A stretch of 64,000 nt of DNA from Silene latifolia (Eukaryota; Streptophyta; Magnoliopsida; Caryophyllales; Caryophyllaceae). Position numbers and translations under genes: made by a program. Under the pieces are notes generated by a model. The model was not told the origin of the DNA and made no database searches. It saw nothing but the letters and a program-made list of their open reading frames with translations. Positions 10,798-22,630 of the stretch are shown in pieces. The stretch lies in NCBI RefSeq assembly GCF_048544455.1, contig NC_133534.1, positions 36,828,217 through 36,892,216 of the forward strand, in the 5' to 3' direction. Each line of letters starts with the position of its first letter. Position 1 is the first letter of the stretch.

Positions 10798-12965
10798 ATG
10801 GATGTGGACACTGCTGTTGACCCTTCTCAGGTACTTGAGGAGGCGTTGGAGGAGGCTTTCACTGCTGCGGTGACGGCTACTGAGGACGAGGTTGTTGAGG
10901 AGGAGGAGGTCCCGAGACGGGCCAACGTTGGACGGGGTGGTCGCCACCTGGCCGGAAACATCAGATCGTTCTCGGGCTATACGACGATGATGGGGTGCTA
11001 CGAGAGGCTGTCGGCTGAGGAGCGAGCCATGATCGAGCGGGGAGCATTCGGTGCTTTGGTGCAGGCTTGGAGGGATATTGCGAGGAGGAAGCTTCGGGCC
11101 AACCTCAGTCTCGTACGAGCTTTATTGGACCGGTTTTGGGACACGACCTCCACGTTTCACATGCCTTTTGGCGAGGTGGGGGTCACGTTAGAGGACTACG
11201 GCATGATTTCTGGTCTGCCGTGTGGGACTGAGGTGGTGGAGTGGCCGGAGACAGCCATGAGGGTTGACTCGGCTGAGGCTAGGAGGTTGATCAGCTGGAA
11301 CTTGGCGCCGAAGGCTACCGCGGTACCTGGTTTAGTGCCTAGTTCTTATGTTCGGGACTACTTTGCGGGGAAGACCCCGGCGTCAGTGGTGATCGAGGGG
11401 AGGGAGACGACTCCTCCTCCCTGCACTGCAGAGCAGAGGGTCCGTTTGTGGCTCTGGTGGTTTCTGTCTTCGATCTACCTCGGAGACAAGGGAGATAGGC
11501 TTTCGACGAAGCTTCTTCCCTTTCTTTTTTACCTGAGCTCCCCAGGCCGTTGGGACTGGGTCACTACTAGTTTTGCGGTCCTCATCCGCTTTATGAGGGC
11601 CATGGTTCGTCCGGAGTTGATGGAGAAGGGGACTTCTCCTGCTGCTGTCGGCCCTGGACTGCTGTTGGAGATATGAACCTTCATTTCATTTCATGAAAGA
11701 TCATTTCCTTTTCTGTCAAATCACGAAAGATCGTTGTTGATTATCTTGTTTTACAGGCGTGGGTGTACTCTTACTTTCCGGGCCTTGCGCCCAAGAGGAC
11801 GGAGCCGGTGGAGAAGGCATATCCCGTTGTGAAGGATTGGGTGATGTGTCGCACGAGGAGTGGGCGTTCCTTCCACGACGTCTGTCGGCGGGAGGTGAAC
11901 GCTCTTCAGCTGGACGGCGTGAGTATTTTACCTTGCATTGTTTGTCTCTCTTCTTTTACTTTTAGAACTGATTATAAGAATGACCCTTCGTTTGCTTTTC
12001 TAGTGGGTGCCCAGGCCTTAGGACGAGTACGCTGGTGCTCCTCCCTTCGTGGCTGAGGTCCTTCGACCTAGGAGCTCGAGCCGGTTGCTGCTGAGGACGT
12101 CGATGGGTCCTGTGTGGTACTTGGGTGAGCGCTTGGCTCATCAGTGCTCTCAGGACGTCTTAACGGTTCCATCGATCCTCCTCGGACGATGTTTAGGGAG
12201 CCTTCTGAGGCAGAGAGGGAGGCTGAATTGGCTGGCGTCGGTGGCGACGCCCTCCTTCTTCCAGGTGAGGACTACTCGGCATTCCTCTACAGGAGGTTGG
12301 CGTACTGGCCGGTTGTGGTAAGTGCTTTATCCTCTTTCATTTTTGATTATTTGAGAACACGATGAATGATCATCGTTTAATGGAAATCACCTGACTTTGC
12401 AGGGGGTCGAGGCGGCGGGCATCGAGCCCCCAGAGTACCCCGAGACCCTTGAGTACACTGACGCGACGGGGATGACGACGATCTCCGGGCTACGTGACTT
12501 TGACGTGGCGGTGAGAGATGCTGGCTTGGACGAGTGGCAGCATCTGATTCGGAGGGTGAGTCTCCTAACTTGTATAATTTTGTGTAAGAACACATTTTGC
12601 TCGAGTTTGTCCAATCGTTTGAGATTTTTCCTTTTGAAATGCAGGTTGCGCCATCCCGGTCCGTGGCTTTGTGGAGGGTAGCCAACCGGCTGCGGGCTGC
12701 TGCCGTCGAGGCACTTGCTGGCGGCCGAGGACGTCAGGTATGAACCTTCCGTTTACTTCATTTTCGAATTTTCTAACTTTCCTTATGTTTGAAATGATTG
12801 ACATGATCCAATTCTTGTTGTTTGCAGAGGGAGCGTGAGCTGGAGCGAGAGCTTGCCCAGTCCCGGGAGGAGACAACTCGCCTGCTGAGGGAGCTCGAGG
12901 TTCGTGACGCCGAGGTTGTTGCTCTCGAGGCGAGAGTTGCTGAGCTAGACGGCGACCAGCAGTAG
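10798..12965 (+). pseudogene. Plant mobile domain (PMD) gene antisense to gag-pol, multi-exon, damaged
   Basis: The first exon (292 codons open) has an acidic N-terminus, a conserved ALLDRFWDTTSTFHMPFGE stretch and then VTLEDYGMISGLPCG, typical of the plant mobile domain found in Tat-type elements and in host MAIL1/MAIN proteins. Further exons are supported by AG/GT borders: about 11758-11918, 12004-12318, 12402-12555, 12645-12736 and 12828-12965. The last encodes a charged coiled-coil tail. Damage: the first donor reads atatgaac where the other exon of this type ends in gtatgaac, a TAG falls at 12019-12021, and a frame change lies near 12160. The gene lies between integrase and 3' LTR on the opposite strand, the usual place for extra antisense ORFs in Tat elements. 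Function is unknown; a nuclear role has been proposed for the family. Confidence 0.82.
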
Positions 12966-13753
12966 CTTTTTTTGTTGGTTCTTGCTTTTTGGCTGTATTT
13001 TTGTACATTTTGTACATTTTAGGACCCACATTTTGGACATTTGGATTTTGTTTTGGGGCTCGAGCCCCCAGTTTGGTGTACGCATCCCCTTTTAGTTGTA
13101 TATATGATGGCCTGAGTGCCTTTGCTGCTGGGTTGCTTTGTACCTGCAGGTTAGTTTTGAACAGATTTGGTAGATGACGGTTTATGCCGTCATGCTGCCG
13201 AAATTTACATAGAAGTCACATAGAACATTCATTTGTACACATGGCCTAAATTAGCGCAAAACCATGACTCGAAAACGCGAAAATTGCAAAAATTTGGCTG
13301 GAAATGAAAATGCAAAAATTTTGCCGGAAATGACCGGAAGGTAGGGAGGGTTACCCCCTAAAAAAATGAAACATATAAGTTTGAAATGTAATGTGGAAGG
13401 AGAGTGAAATGATTCCCCAAAAAAGAAAAAATAAAAAAGAAATGTATAAGTTTGAAAATGAATAAATTAAAGTAAATAAAAATCTAAAAAGAAATGTATA
13501 AATTTGAAAAAAATTAATAAATTAAATTAAATTGGTTAAATGAGTCCCCAAAAAAAAGAAAGTTAAAAAGAAATGTATAAGTGTGTACTAAAATGACGAA
13601 AATTTCGATATCGTCTCGAAATGCGTTTCCGTGAAATTAGGAAACACGAAATATGGCAACTTGACGTATTTACCAAAATAATAACCCGTATGAATAGGAA
13701 ATTATTCGTTGAGGAATTTAGGAAAGATCCAACGCGGGAAATCACAGAAACAA
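12966..13753. other. Internal spacer of the outer gypsy
   Basis: Contains the presumed 3' untranslated region of the PMD gene and then an A-rich stretch (13370-13570) in which aaaaagaaatgtataa(g/a)tttgaaa recurs three or four times. No coding potential seen. Confidence 0.6.
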
Positions 13754-13955
13754 AGCTGAGGAAGAGGCGCAGCAAGAGCTGCGTCCCTTCGAAGAGGCGC
13801 AGCAGGTGCTGTGCCTGTTCCCCAGTGCATCCGTCCTGACGGATTTTAGGAAACGGATTTTAGTATAAATAGAGACGTCGAGGGAGGTTTTATTCACATA
13901 ATTCTTCCGTCTTTCTTCGTCTTATTACACAAAGCTCCCAAAATAAGCATACATC
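13754..13955 (+). promoter_or_regulatory. Promoter of the second antisense gene
   Basis: A TATA box (tataaata) at 13864-13871 lies about 90 bp before the start codon at 13956. Two hairpin cassettes (about 13766 and 13796) lie about 80 bp upstream of the TATA box. The leader between TATA and ATG is pyrimidine-rich, as in plant leaders. Confidence 0.6.
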
Positions 13956-14861
13956 ATGAATACTCTTGAAATTCATCTAAAAGAATGGACAAATGAGTTC
14001 TCTAATGTGGAGAAACACGACATGGGTGCTTATAATTTTGGATCGCTTTTGATCTTGAAGTTGATCACGGTAGTCAAACCATTCCTAGATGCTTGTCGTG
14101 ATTATTGGGACCCGAATTATCACGTATTTGCCTTCCCTGGAGGCGACATTTGCCCATTTCCCGAGGAAATTGCTGCGATTGGTGGTTGGGACCCGGAACA
14201 CTCGCCTGCTATCCCCTCGACTTCTCAAGGGTATAAGAACAAGTTTAGAGACTTGCTTGAGTTGGCAAGAGCTGATGCTGACCGTCTTGTGACCTCTAAA
14301 GGGGTGCGAATGTTGGACTTCATTGATTGATTCATCAATAGGGCAGATCCCACTGTCTCTTATGTTGCGAGGCGAAGGGCATTCGGGTTTTGCCTATTAC
14401 ATGTATATGTCCTTCAAGGGCATGTTGATGAGGATATGAGAGGCGACCCTCGTCTCTTGAGCTTGATTGAGCAAATGGAGCTTCGCAGGAGCCCATCTTA
14501 TCTATGTTTAGGAGAGATCCTATTGGGTTTAGATAACAGGAAAACCAATCGCGACCTACCTTACTTGGGAAGTCCCATTATATTGCAGGTAAAAGAACTC
14601 TTTTTCTCTTTTTTCCTTTTTTCGTTTATTTTCTTTTTCTTTTTCTTTTTTTTTCTTTTTTTTTTCTTTTTAATACCCGCTTTTAGTAGGTCTGGCTTAT
14701 GGAGCGTCTTCGATTGATTGAGCCCCCAGTTAATGTTCCTGCTTATCATGCTCGCTCAATTGCAATGAGGACTAGGCTTTACATGGTGGACTTCACTCGA
14801 GTTTCCAATTACTGGGAAAACAAATTGAAGAGTGAAGATGGCCCCTTAATCAGATGGATCG

Positions 14862-15577
14862 TGTTTTAGCAGGATTTTCCTGAAGGGATCCGGCTTAGTT
14901 ATATAGTGATCAGGGTATCTAGTTCTATAAGATTAGAATGGTATGAATAAATGATAAAGAAAGAAGTAAGTATAAAGAATGACGTTTTTATTATTTTGAT
15001 AGACCGGGCACAATGTTGTATGAATATCTGAATACTCAAGAGAAAAAGAAGATAAAGTATAGATCAAATTAACTAATAATGAATATCTTTTCAATTGTTA
15101 AATTCTCCTATTTATAGTTCTATCCTCCCTTAACGTTATAATGAGCAACGTCTATAATCAGCAACCTCTTCCCCAAATTGTAGGAGCTGTTGCCGGAATA
15201 ATAGGGCATGCTTCCTATTAGCTCGCTTGACCCGTTCTCAACTCAACCAATCCTTAGCTTTTTCTCTTCTTTCCGTCCAGATTCATGGATTAAATAGTTT
15301 TAGGTTTGGACTTGGTCTTCCTTGAGAATAGGGCACGGTTATTTGGCTTATACAATCGCATTTCTTGTTTATCTGCTCAATCCAGGCTATTTTTAGTAAT
15401 CCGCCAAGCTATGATATACTGACTATCAGGCTTCTCTTCCAGGATTTAGTAGTCTTCTTGCCATAATATTCTTCATCAGCTAGATAGTAGTTAGTCTTGT
15501 CCGGTCTTCGTCTCAATCAATCAGCTTTATTGAGTCGGACCAGGTTATGGTCAGACCAGGTTAAACTGGGCCTAACA
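14862..15577 (-). repeat. 3' LTR of the middle gypsy
   Basis: 716 bp, with a minus-strand TATA box (ctatttatag on plus) near 15108-15117. The minus-strand polypurine tract tcaaggggcaat abuts it at 15578-15589. Confidence 0.93.
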
Positions 15578-15591
15578 ATTGCCCCTTGACA
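15578..15591 (-). promoter_or_regulatory. Polypurine tract of the middle gypsy
   Basis: The minus strand reads tgtcaaggggcaat directly before the LTR start tgttaggccc, the expected priming site. Confidence 0.8.
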
Positions 15592-15933
15592 TTTTACCCG
15601 TGCTGGGTCAGGCCAGGGGTGAAATGTCAATTTTTACCGGGCTAAACAATAAAGAGACTTACACTTAATCAATGACTCTTAGACTCCTAGTTACCGTTGG
15701 ACACTATAACGGCTAGGTGATGTCATGCTGAGAGTTTTGCAATCCCTAGGGTTTTCACACCGTTATAGATTTTCTATAAATACGGTATTTAGGGCAAGAT
15801 TATCTTTCACCAAATTTCCTCCACTTTCTTTGCTAAATATTCTTCTAAAATTCTTCTGGAATTCTTCCATATTTCTCAGTAATCCTGTTCTGTATTTTCT
15901 CAACAATTTCTATAATAAATCAAACACTTAAGA

Positions 15934-17930
15934 ACATGGGAGCAAAGAAACGCCCTACATCCGAAAGTCTGCTCACTGCCGAGCCGAACCTATAAACGTC
16001 CGGGAAGAAGAAGTGATGGAGATTGATCCTCTGCTTTCGTATTTTGTTGCTTTTAAGTACCAGGATTCATTTTCACCGCCCTTCAATCTTTGGATCCTTA
16101 CTTTCTGAAGAGAACTTGTTGAAAACAAATTATGACAAGATACTAAGGGAGAAGAAAATAATTCCTGAATCGACCGAGGTATGGATTCACGAGTCTTGTC
16201 CGATTAGGGCTAATCGGGTATCACCTGGTTGGTTTGTATCTTGAATGGGCATTCAAAGCGGTGTAAGTTACCTTTTACTCCCTTAATGATTGACACCATC
16301 CGTGCTATGGAAGTGTCACCTTTTTTGATTATGCCGATGGTTTGGAAACTTGTTCATTCCATAGAAAATTTATGCGCTAAACACAATCTTGTGATTACTC
16401 TCAATGATATTAAGGCAGTATATCATTTCAAAAATCCTTCTGTTGGTCGTTTTAATTTGAGAATTAAGTCAAAGATGACTCCATTAATTACTAACCTGGA
16501 TTACGGAGACGACAAGAGTTGGGCAAAGACTTTCTGTTTATCCGGATGAGACTGGGATCGGGCTTTGATTACTCGAGATATCCTCCTTTGGAGAGTGGTA
16601 GGTTTCTGTATTTTTATTTTGTAGTTATATTGAATGAGAGTGAGGTACATAAATCTTACCTGTATATTTTGTTTTTGTAATGTTTGTAGCTCCTGATTGG
16701 AATCACGATCCTCTAGATGAAGAGGCTATTGCAAGGATAGATGCTTTCCTTGCCATTCCTGAGGAAGAGAGGACTTGGCCAGCTTGCTTGGGCAGGGAAT
16801 TGTTGCCCCGGTATATGAAGACCAAGCCGATCTGGGGTTAAAGTACCCAAAGGCAAGCCTAGTTCTCTTGCTCTTTCTGTACGCCTATCCGCTTGCTTTT
16901 ATGTTGTTGTTGTCTTTTGTCACTTTTTGGTTTGATATTTACGTATATTTTTATATATCCAGTATTTAGATCTTCTCGCTAGGCTGGCTAGCTTTTCGCA
17001 AAGGATTTGAAGGTGGGGTGGCTAGGATTTGAGCGGTCAAGAGCCAGGAAACTAGTGGGAGTGACAAGACTTTGGATATCCCGATTTCGATGTCCGGCCT
17101 CCTCAAGATCCGCCCAGGATAGTGTCACCAGAGGTCATCCAGGCTCAAAAAAGAAAGAGGGAGGATGATATTCTGGAAGAGGAGGAAGGAGGGAAACGAC
17201 CTATCCGGCTCGACCACTCGGGAGTATAAGGCAAGTGCCTGCTAGGATTGATGACATGGATGATGCCCGGGCTCGGATAGATGATTTTTACGCAAAGATG
17301 AGCGACCAACTATTGTCTGCTAGTACCCTTGATTCGTCTACCAGGGTGGTTTTTTATTCGACTTCTCTTATAACAAGGAAATTTCTTGAACTCGCTTCCC
17401 AGGCTAGAGAGGTTAGTTGTAGAGGGATATTTTTTATTGTTTATGTGCTTTTTGTTTTACCTTGTATTTGCCTAATTGATTTTGTATGTACGCAGGGGTT
17501 GGATCTTTGGTGGCAAGCACGCTTGTCGGCTTAGGGACGCCTGTGCCAAGGTTACGATTTGGAGGAAAAGCTGGATAGGCTAAACCGTGACTGCACTCAT
17601 CCGGGGGTAATGAAGTGGTGCTCAATCTCGGTTAGCGGCTAAGGAGTCAACCAGGGCTGCTATAGTTTGTGAGGTGGTGCGAAAAATCGAGAAAATTTGT
17701 CAGTGGAGTTGGAGGTGAGAAGCGAGGCAATGCAGGATCAGTTGAAAAAGAATGAAGAGCTTCTTCTTGAAAAGGAGTTAGTGGAGGCGAGGTTGGCCGA
17801 TGCGGCTCGGTACTTCTTCGGAAAAGGTCGGGTTGATGCTATGAGGGACCCGAGAATCGACCGGGGCTGATTGGAATCCGGACCGAGATGAGACGACTCA
17901 CGGATGCTCGATATCGACTTGGCCAACATG
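15934..17930 (+). pseudogene. Transposase_28-like antisense gene of the middle gypsy, degenerate
   Basis: It starts near an ATG at 15936 (MGAKKRPTSES). A TAA soon follows, so frames alternate. The clearest part is 16229-16549, with PFTPLMIDTIRAMEVSPFL followed by a hydrophobic block, like the putative gypsy-type transposon domain PF04195. Further on, 17235-17350 and 17690-17850 encode charged helical segments (DDARARIDDFYAKMSDQLL), probably a coiled coil. The strand is opposite to gag-pol, and the place is between integrase and 3' LTR, as for the outer element's antisense genes. Function is unknown. The family match is from memory. Confidence 0.55.
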
Positions 17931-18239
17931 GGTCAAGAAGAAGAAGTGGATTCTCCTCCTTCCAAGGCAAAGTCGGTGATCGGAGATGGTGGATGGTTGT
18001 GAGTGATTCTTGGCTCAAAAATAACTTAGTTTTTTCTTTTGGGTTTTGGTCTATCCAGGGGGAATGTCCCTGGAATGAATATTTAGAGTATATCAGAAAC
18101 TTTTTTGGCTCATCCAGGGGGGATGTCCCTGAAATGGATGGTTATTAGGTAGGGCCAATTATTTTGGGTGAATAAATATTTGGTCTTTGTTTTGCTTCTT
18201 TTTGTGTTTTGACAAAGTACTTTTGTGATGTTAGACGTG

Positions 18240-18361
18240 TCTTTGGATCGCCGATTATACGATGGATCGAGCCGATTATTTCGATTGGATCGAGCGATTA
18301 TTTCGATCGATCGGCGATTATTTCGATCGATCGAGGCGATTATTCGATCGATCGAGCGATT
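18240..18361. repeat. Tandem repeat of the TCGATCGA palindrome in the middle gypsy
   Basis: A unit close to gcgattatttcgatcgatcg is repeated about five times with small changes. The same palindrome recurs in the LTRs and internal region of the unrelated Athila-like element at 33884-40682. Confidence 0.85.
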
Positions 18362-18777
18362 TAATGTGTTATGGGTGGGGTTGTTGCACATGCCTGGAGG
18401 GCTTATGTCCCTTGCCATGCTGGAGGGCTTATGACCCATTTATGTCATCTGATCTAGGAATAGATTTTCCAGGTTTGTATGTTATGTTGAGCTTAATATT
18501 TAAAGGCCTATTTTGCAATTTGAATTTTGGATATCGAGTTGGATATTTGGTGGGGTGGCCCCCAATCTTTAAGATTTGTTTTTAAATAAGATGCAATATG
18601 TAAAACAAGTGTTGAAGATTTCACTAAGTAATTATGAGATTATAGGTAAGTACTTGGGCACATAATTTGAAGAAATCATATACGGCATTTATTCATATAA
18701 TTGCAAGTATCATACATGTAGTTTTCAGGCAAGAAGTGTTTAAAGTAAAAGTTATACCTGGATTGTGCAGATATATT

Positions 18778-19897
18778 CTATATGTGAAATAGTTTTAAGT
18801 GTGTAATATTCCAAGCTCTTGGGATCATTTCTCCGTCCAGGGTTTGTAGTCTATAAGCTCCCTGGCCGACTATTGAATCAATCAGATAGGGGCCTTCCCA
18901 GGTTGGGGCCAATTTGCCAGCATTCTTCTCTTTTGTGTTTTGGAATACTTTCCTGAGAACGAGGTCTCCTACCCTGAACACCCTGGCTTTGACAGTCTTG
19001 TTGTAGCTTCTCGCAACTCTTTGCTGGTATGCTGCTAATCTGATGCTTGCTGCATCTCTTAGCTCTTCTGTTAAGTCCAGGCTATCCTCCATTAGAGGTA
19101 TATTGTTTGTTGTTGTGTTCAGGCTACATCTGGCTGATGGAATGTCCACCTCGGCAGATTATCGCTTCACATCCATAGACCAAGGAGTAGGGGTTTGGCG
19201 GTGGATGTTTTAGGCGTGGTTCTGTCGGCCCAAAGGACCAGGGGGAGCTCTTGACCCATCTACCTTTTCTTCTTTCCAGCTTTTTCTTTATGCAGTTGAT
19301 CACCACTTTGTTCTTGGATTCGCCTGACCGTTGGCTTTTGGATATCTGGCGTGGATGTTACCAGATTGATGTTCCATTGAGCACGAGGAAAGGCTGTCTT
19401 GTTCTTTTTCCCACAAATTGTGTGCCATTGTCGCATACTATTTCGGAGGGGATGCCATATCTACATATGATATTATGTTTGATGAATGCTATGACATCTT
19501 TCTCCTTGATTTGCTGTATGATTCAAACTTCTATCCACTTGGAGAAGTAGTCAGTCATTGCTAGCATGAAAACTTTCTGTCCGGGTGCTTGAGGTAGTTT
19601 TCCTACTATATCCATGCCCCACTTCATAAATGGCCAGGGTGCGGATATGGAATGTAGTTCTTCGATGGTGATGGATATATGGTCCGTGAATCGACGGGCT
19701 TTGCATTTAGAGCTAAAATCCAGGCAATCGGCTCTTAAGGTGGGCCAATAATATCTGTTCGAGTACTTTGCTTGCCAGGCTTCTTCCACCTTTGTGATTT
19801 CCACAAGATCCTTCATGGATTTACGATAATATCGCTCGACTTCCTGTGGTTCCAGGCATCCGAGGTAAGGTCCGGCCTGCGATTTCTTAAAAAGCAC
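18778..19897 (-). pseudogene. Integrase of the middle gypsy, fragmented
   Basis: At 19897-19523 (minus) lie the PWPFMKWGMDIVGKLPQ and DYFSKWIEV motifs, where GMDIVG holds the first acid of the DDE triad. At 19149-18778 the C-terminal part reads YNKTVKARVFRVGDLVLRKV and ends at a natural stop. The middle of the core domain (about 19150-19520) is in shifted frames. The enzyme would insert the cDNA, but this copy cannot make an unbroken product. Confidence 0.85.
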
Positions 19898-20120
19898 GTT
19901 GTCAATAATAGTATACTGGCGACTTTTATTTTCGGTGCTCTCGGCATCTTGCTTATTTAAGGGTAGGATTCCTGTTGTAGCCGATCATAGTAAGGTTTCG
20001 TCCAAGAATTAGCAATGTAGATTGGGAAACTTTCATCTTGTTTGTTTATTGCAGGTTCTAATAAATGCACAATGGGTATTTTGTCAAAATCAAGGGGACT
20101 AAAGTTGGACCCTAGGCCGG

Positions 20121-20996
20121 CTAAGGCATCGGCCAGGTATTTAAGTCCCCGGAAATTTGGTCGATATTAAAGTTTTTAAACTTTGATTTTAGCATTTGAA
20201 CAACATCTAGATAAAGCATCATTTTGGGGTCTTTTGCCGAATATATGCCATTTACCTGGTTGGAGATGAGAAGGGAATCAGTGCGTACCTTTAAATTTTG
20301 CACACCAAGATCAATACATACCTTTAACCCGGCTATCGGGCTTCATATTTCGCCTCATTGTTGGTGGCCTCAAATGCACTGACTTATAGCCTGTACTATC
20401 TTATCCCCCCTGTGGTGATTTTAGTACTACACCTAGGCTGTGCCCCTTGTGTTGATTGCTCCATCGACAAATAGGGTCCATTCTAGGTCTGTTTGGTCAT
20501 TGGTCAGTTTATTTACTTCTTTTATTAGGTCGGGTTCTAGGGTCGGACTAAAATCAGCCACAAAATCTGCTAGTGCTTGTGACTTAATTGCTGTCCTTGG
20601 TTCAAACTTTATATTGTATGTGCTTATTTGGGTGACCATTTGCACATTCGTCCAGGACAATTGGTCTCCTAAGTACAAAGGCTTAATAGGAAGATTTGTT
20701 CGACTATTATAGGGTGACTTTCAAAATATGGTCTTAATTTTGTGCAACTCATTATTAAAGCTAAAACATATTTTTCTAGTAGGCCGTACACGATCTCTCG
20801 CATCCAGCAGACTTTTACTTACATAATAGTGGTCTTGTTGTCCGTCGCTTCTTTGACCAGGATCGCACCGACAAAGAAATGATTCTGTGGAGCCAGGTAT
20901 CTTGTCGGGGTTCATCTTTGACCGGTTTAGCCAGCAAGGGTGGAGAGGATAGGTATATTTTCGGTCTTCAAAGGCGGCTGATGATCGGGGGTCCAT
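20121..20996 (-). pseudogene. RNase H region of the middle gypsy, fragmented
   Basis: Minus-strand pieces include ALADFVADFSPTLEP and WTLFVDGAINTRGTA (20678-20433), the latter being the start of the second, plant-type RNase H domain typical of Tat elements. A further piece (20303-20121) contains QISGDLNTWPMP. Frames change several times between them. Confidence 0.78.
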
Positions 20997-20999
20997 TGA

Positions 21000-21889
21000 A
21001 AGTCCTTGTTCTTCCTTAGCGAGTTATAAAACGATTTGCATCTTTCGATGATCTTGAGATGAATCTATTCAGTTGCTATTCTCCCCGTCGCCTTTTGTAT
21101 GTCTTTGATTGTCTTTGGTGGTTCTAGTTCCAGGATAGCTTTGATCTGCTCAGGGCTAGCTTCTATTCCTCTCTTTGTCACCATGTAGCCCAAGAATTTG
21201 CCTCTTTGAGACTCCGAAGTGGCATTTTTGTGGGTTGAGCTTCATATTGAATTTTTCCAATATTTGAAAGGCTACTTCCAGGTCTTTGACATGGTCTTAC
21301 GCCTTTTTTGATTTGACTACCATGTCATCTATATAGACTTCCATGGTGTCTCCTATCTGATCTTTGAACATCATGTTGACTAGCCTTTGGTAGGTTGCAC
21401 TGCATTTTTAATCCAAAGGGCATAGCAAAGTATAACAATATATACCTCTTTCGGTGATGAAAGTGTGCTTTCTGGTCTGCTGGATGTATTTTTATCTCGA
21501 TTGAATCATTTGGAGGCATCCATGAATGTCAACATTTCGTGGCTGCGTGCAGTGGCATCTACCATTGCATCGATGTGTGGGGGGAAATGGATCTTTTGGG
21601 CAGGCTTTGTTTAAGTCAAGTATAATCTACGCAGACTCTCCATTTGCCATTTTTCTTTTGGACGACTACCACGTTTGCAAGCCAGTCAGGGTACATTACT
21701 TCCCTGATCATTCCCATGTCCGATAGCTTGTCGACTTCTTGGTTGATAATTTCGTGCCTTTCTGCAAAGCAAATTTTCTTCTCTTTTGATGTACTGAGGC
21801 TTAAAGGATTTGTCAATGTTCAACTTATGAGTAATAACATCAACATCTATACCAGTCATATCAAAATGTGACCAAGCAAAACAAGACAT
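21000..21889 (-). pseudogene. Reverse transcriptase of the middle gypsy, fragmented
   Basis: Visible pieces on the minus strand are DWLANVVVVQKKNGKWRVCVDYT (first palm segment, 21816-21616; here quoted only to its motif) and AMPFGLK (about 21420). The YVDDM catalytic region is present only in pieces near 21340. At least three frame changes occur. Confidence 0.8.
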
Positions 21890-22152
21890 TTTAGTTTTAA
21901 GAAAGTCGACCAGATTTGTCCGATTGAGTCGGGTGCATCGACCCTACAAGTACTTTCTGTCGGGAGTTCGGGTCTAATATGACTTCTCCTATTTCCATCC
22001 GTGTTTATGCTATGTATTCTTCCTGACAGGTGACTTTAATTGCTATGCAAGGGACTTACGTGACTTTGAGGGTTTCAAAGCCTGAGTGTAACATTCTGAG
22101 CGATCCTTTGTTCTCCTCTCGATGGTGGTTATCCCCCATTCATTTGGAATTT

Positions 22153-22614
22153 TCACGCATTGATGGTATGTTGATGGAATTGCTTTGACATTGTGGATCC
22201 ATGGTCTGCCAGGATTACATTATACGAGGATAAGCAATCCATTACTCCAAATCTCTCATATGAAGCCACGCCCTCCACATAGGTAGGCAAGTTGATTTCT
22301 CCCAGGGTGTTTTTTGTTTCTCCACTGAATCCAACCAGGACGCTGGATTTCTTTATGATCTTGCTTTCGTCTATCTTCATAGCTTTAAGGACGTCAAGCA
22401 TCACCAGGTTGATTGAGCTTCCTCCATCTATCAGGATTCTTGATACTTTGGGTGTCCGATTTGCATTGTGATTACCAGGTGTCATGGTGTAGACCGATAT
22501 TCCTTGCAGATCCGAGTCATCAAAGGTAATAGCAGGCAATGACTCGGGCCTGGAAGGAGGTTGGAGTCCGGATTCCTGGATATTCTCTTGGGCTGCAGAG
22601 TCTGGTCGGACCAC
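22153..22614 (-). pseudogene. Aspartic protease region of the middle gypsy
   Basis: 154 codons open on minus. The active-site motif appears as ILIDGGSSINLV, with DGG in place of the usual D-S/T-G, followed by a flap-like VLVGFSGETKNTLGEINLP. This form is common in Tat-type proteases. It would cleave the gag-pol polyprotein. The reading frame on either side is broken. Confidence 0.82.
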
Positions 22615-22630
22615 GATTTCGATCCTCCAT

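Noticed and set aside
12377-13029. Minus-strand frames across the PMD gene
   Set aside because: Shadows of the GC-rich plus-strand exons; no domain, and the plus strand shows consistent splice borders.
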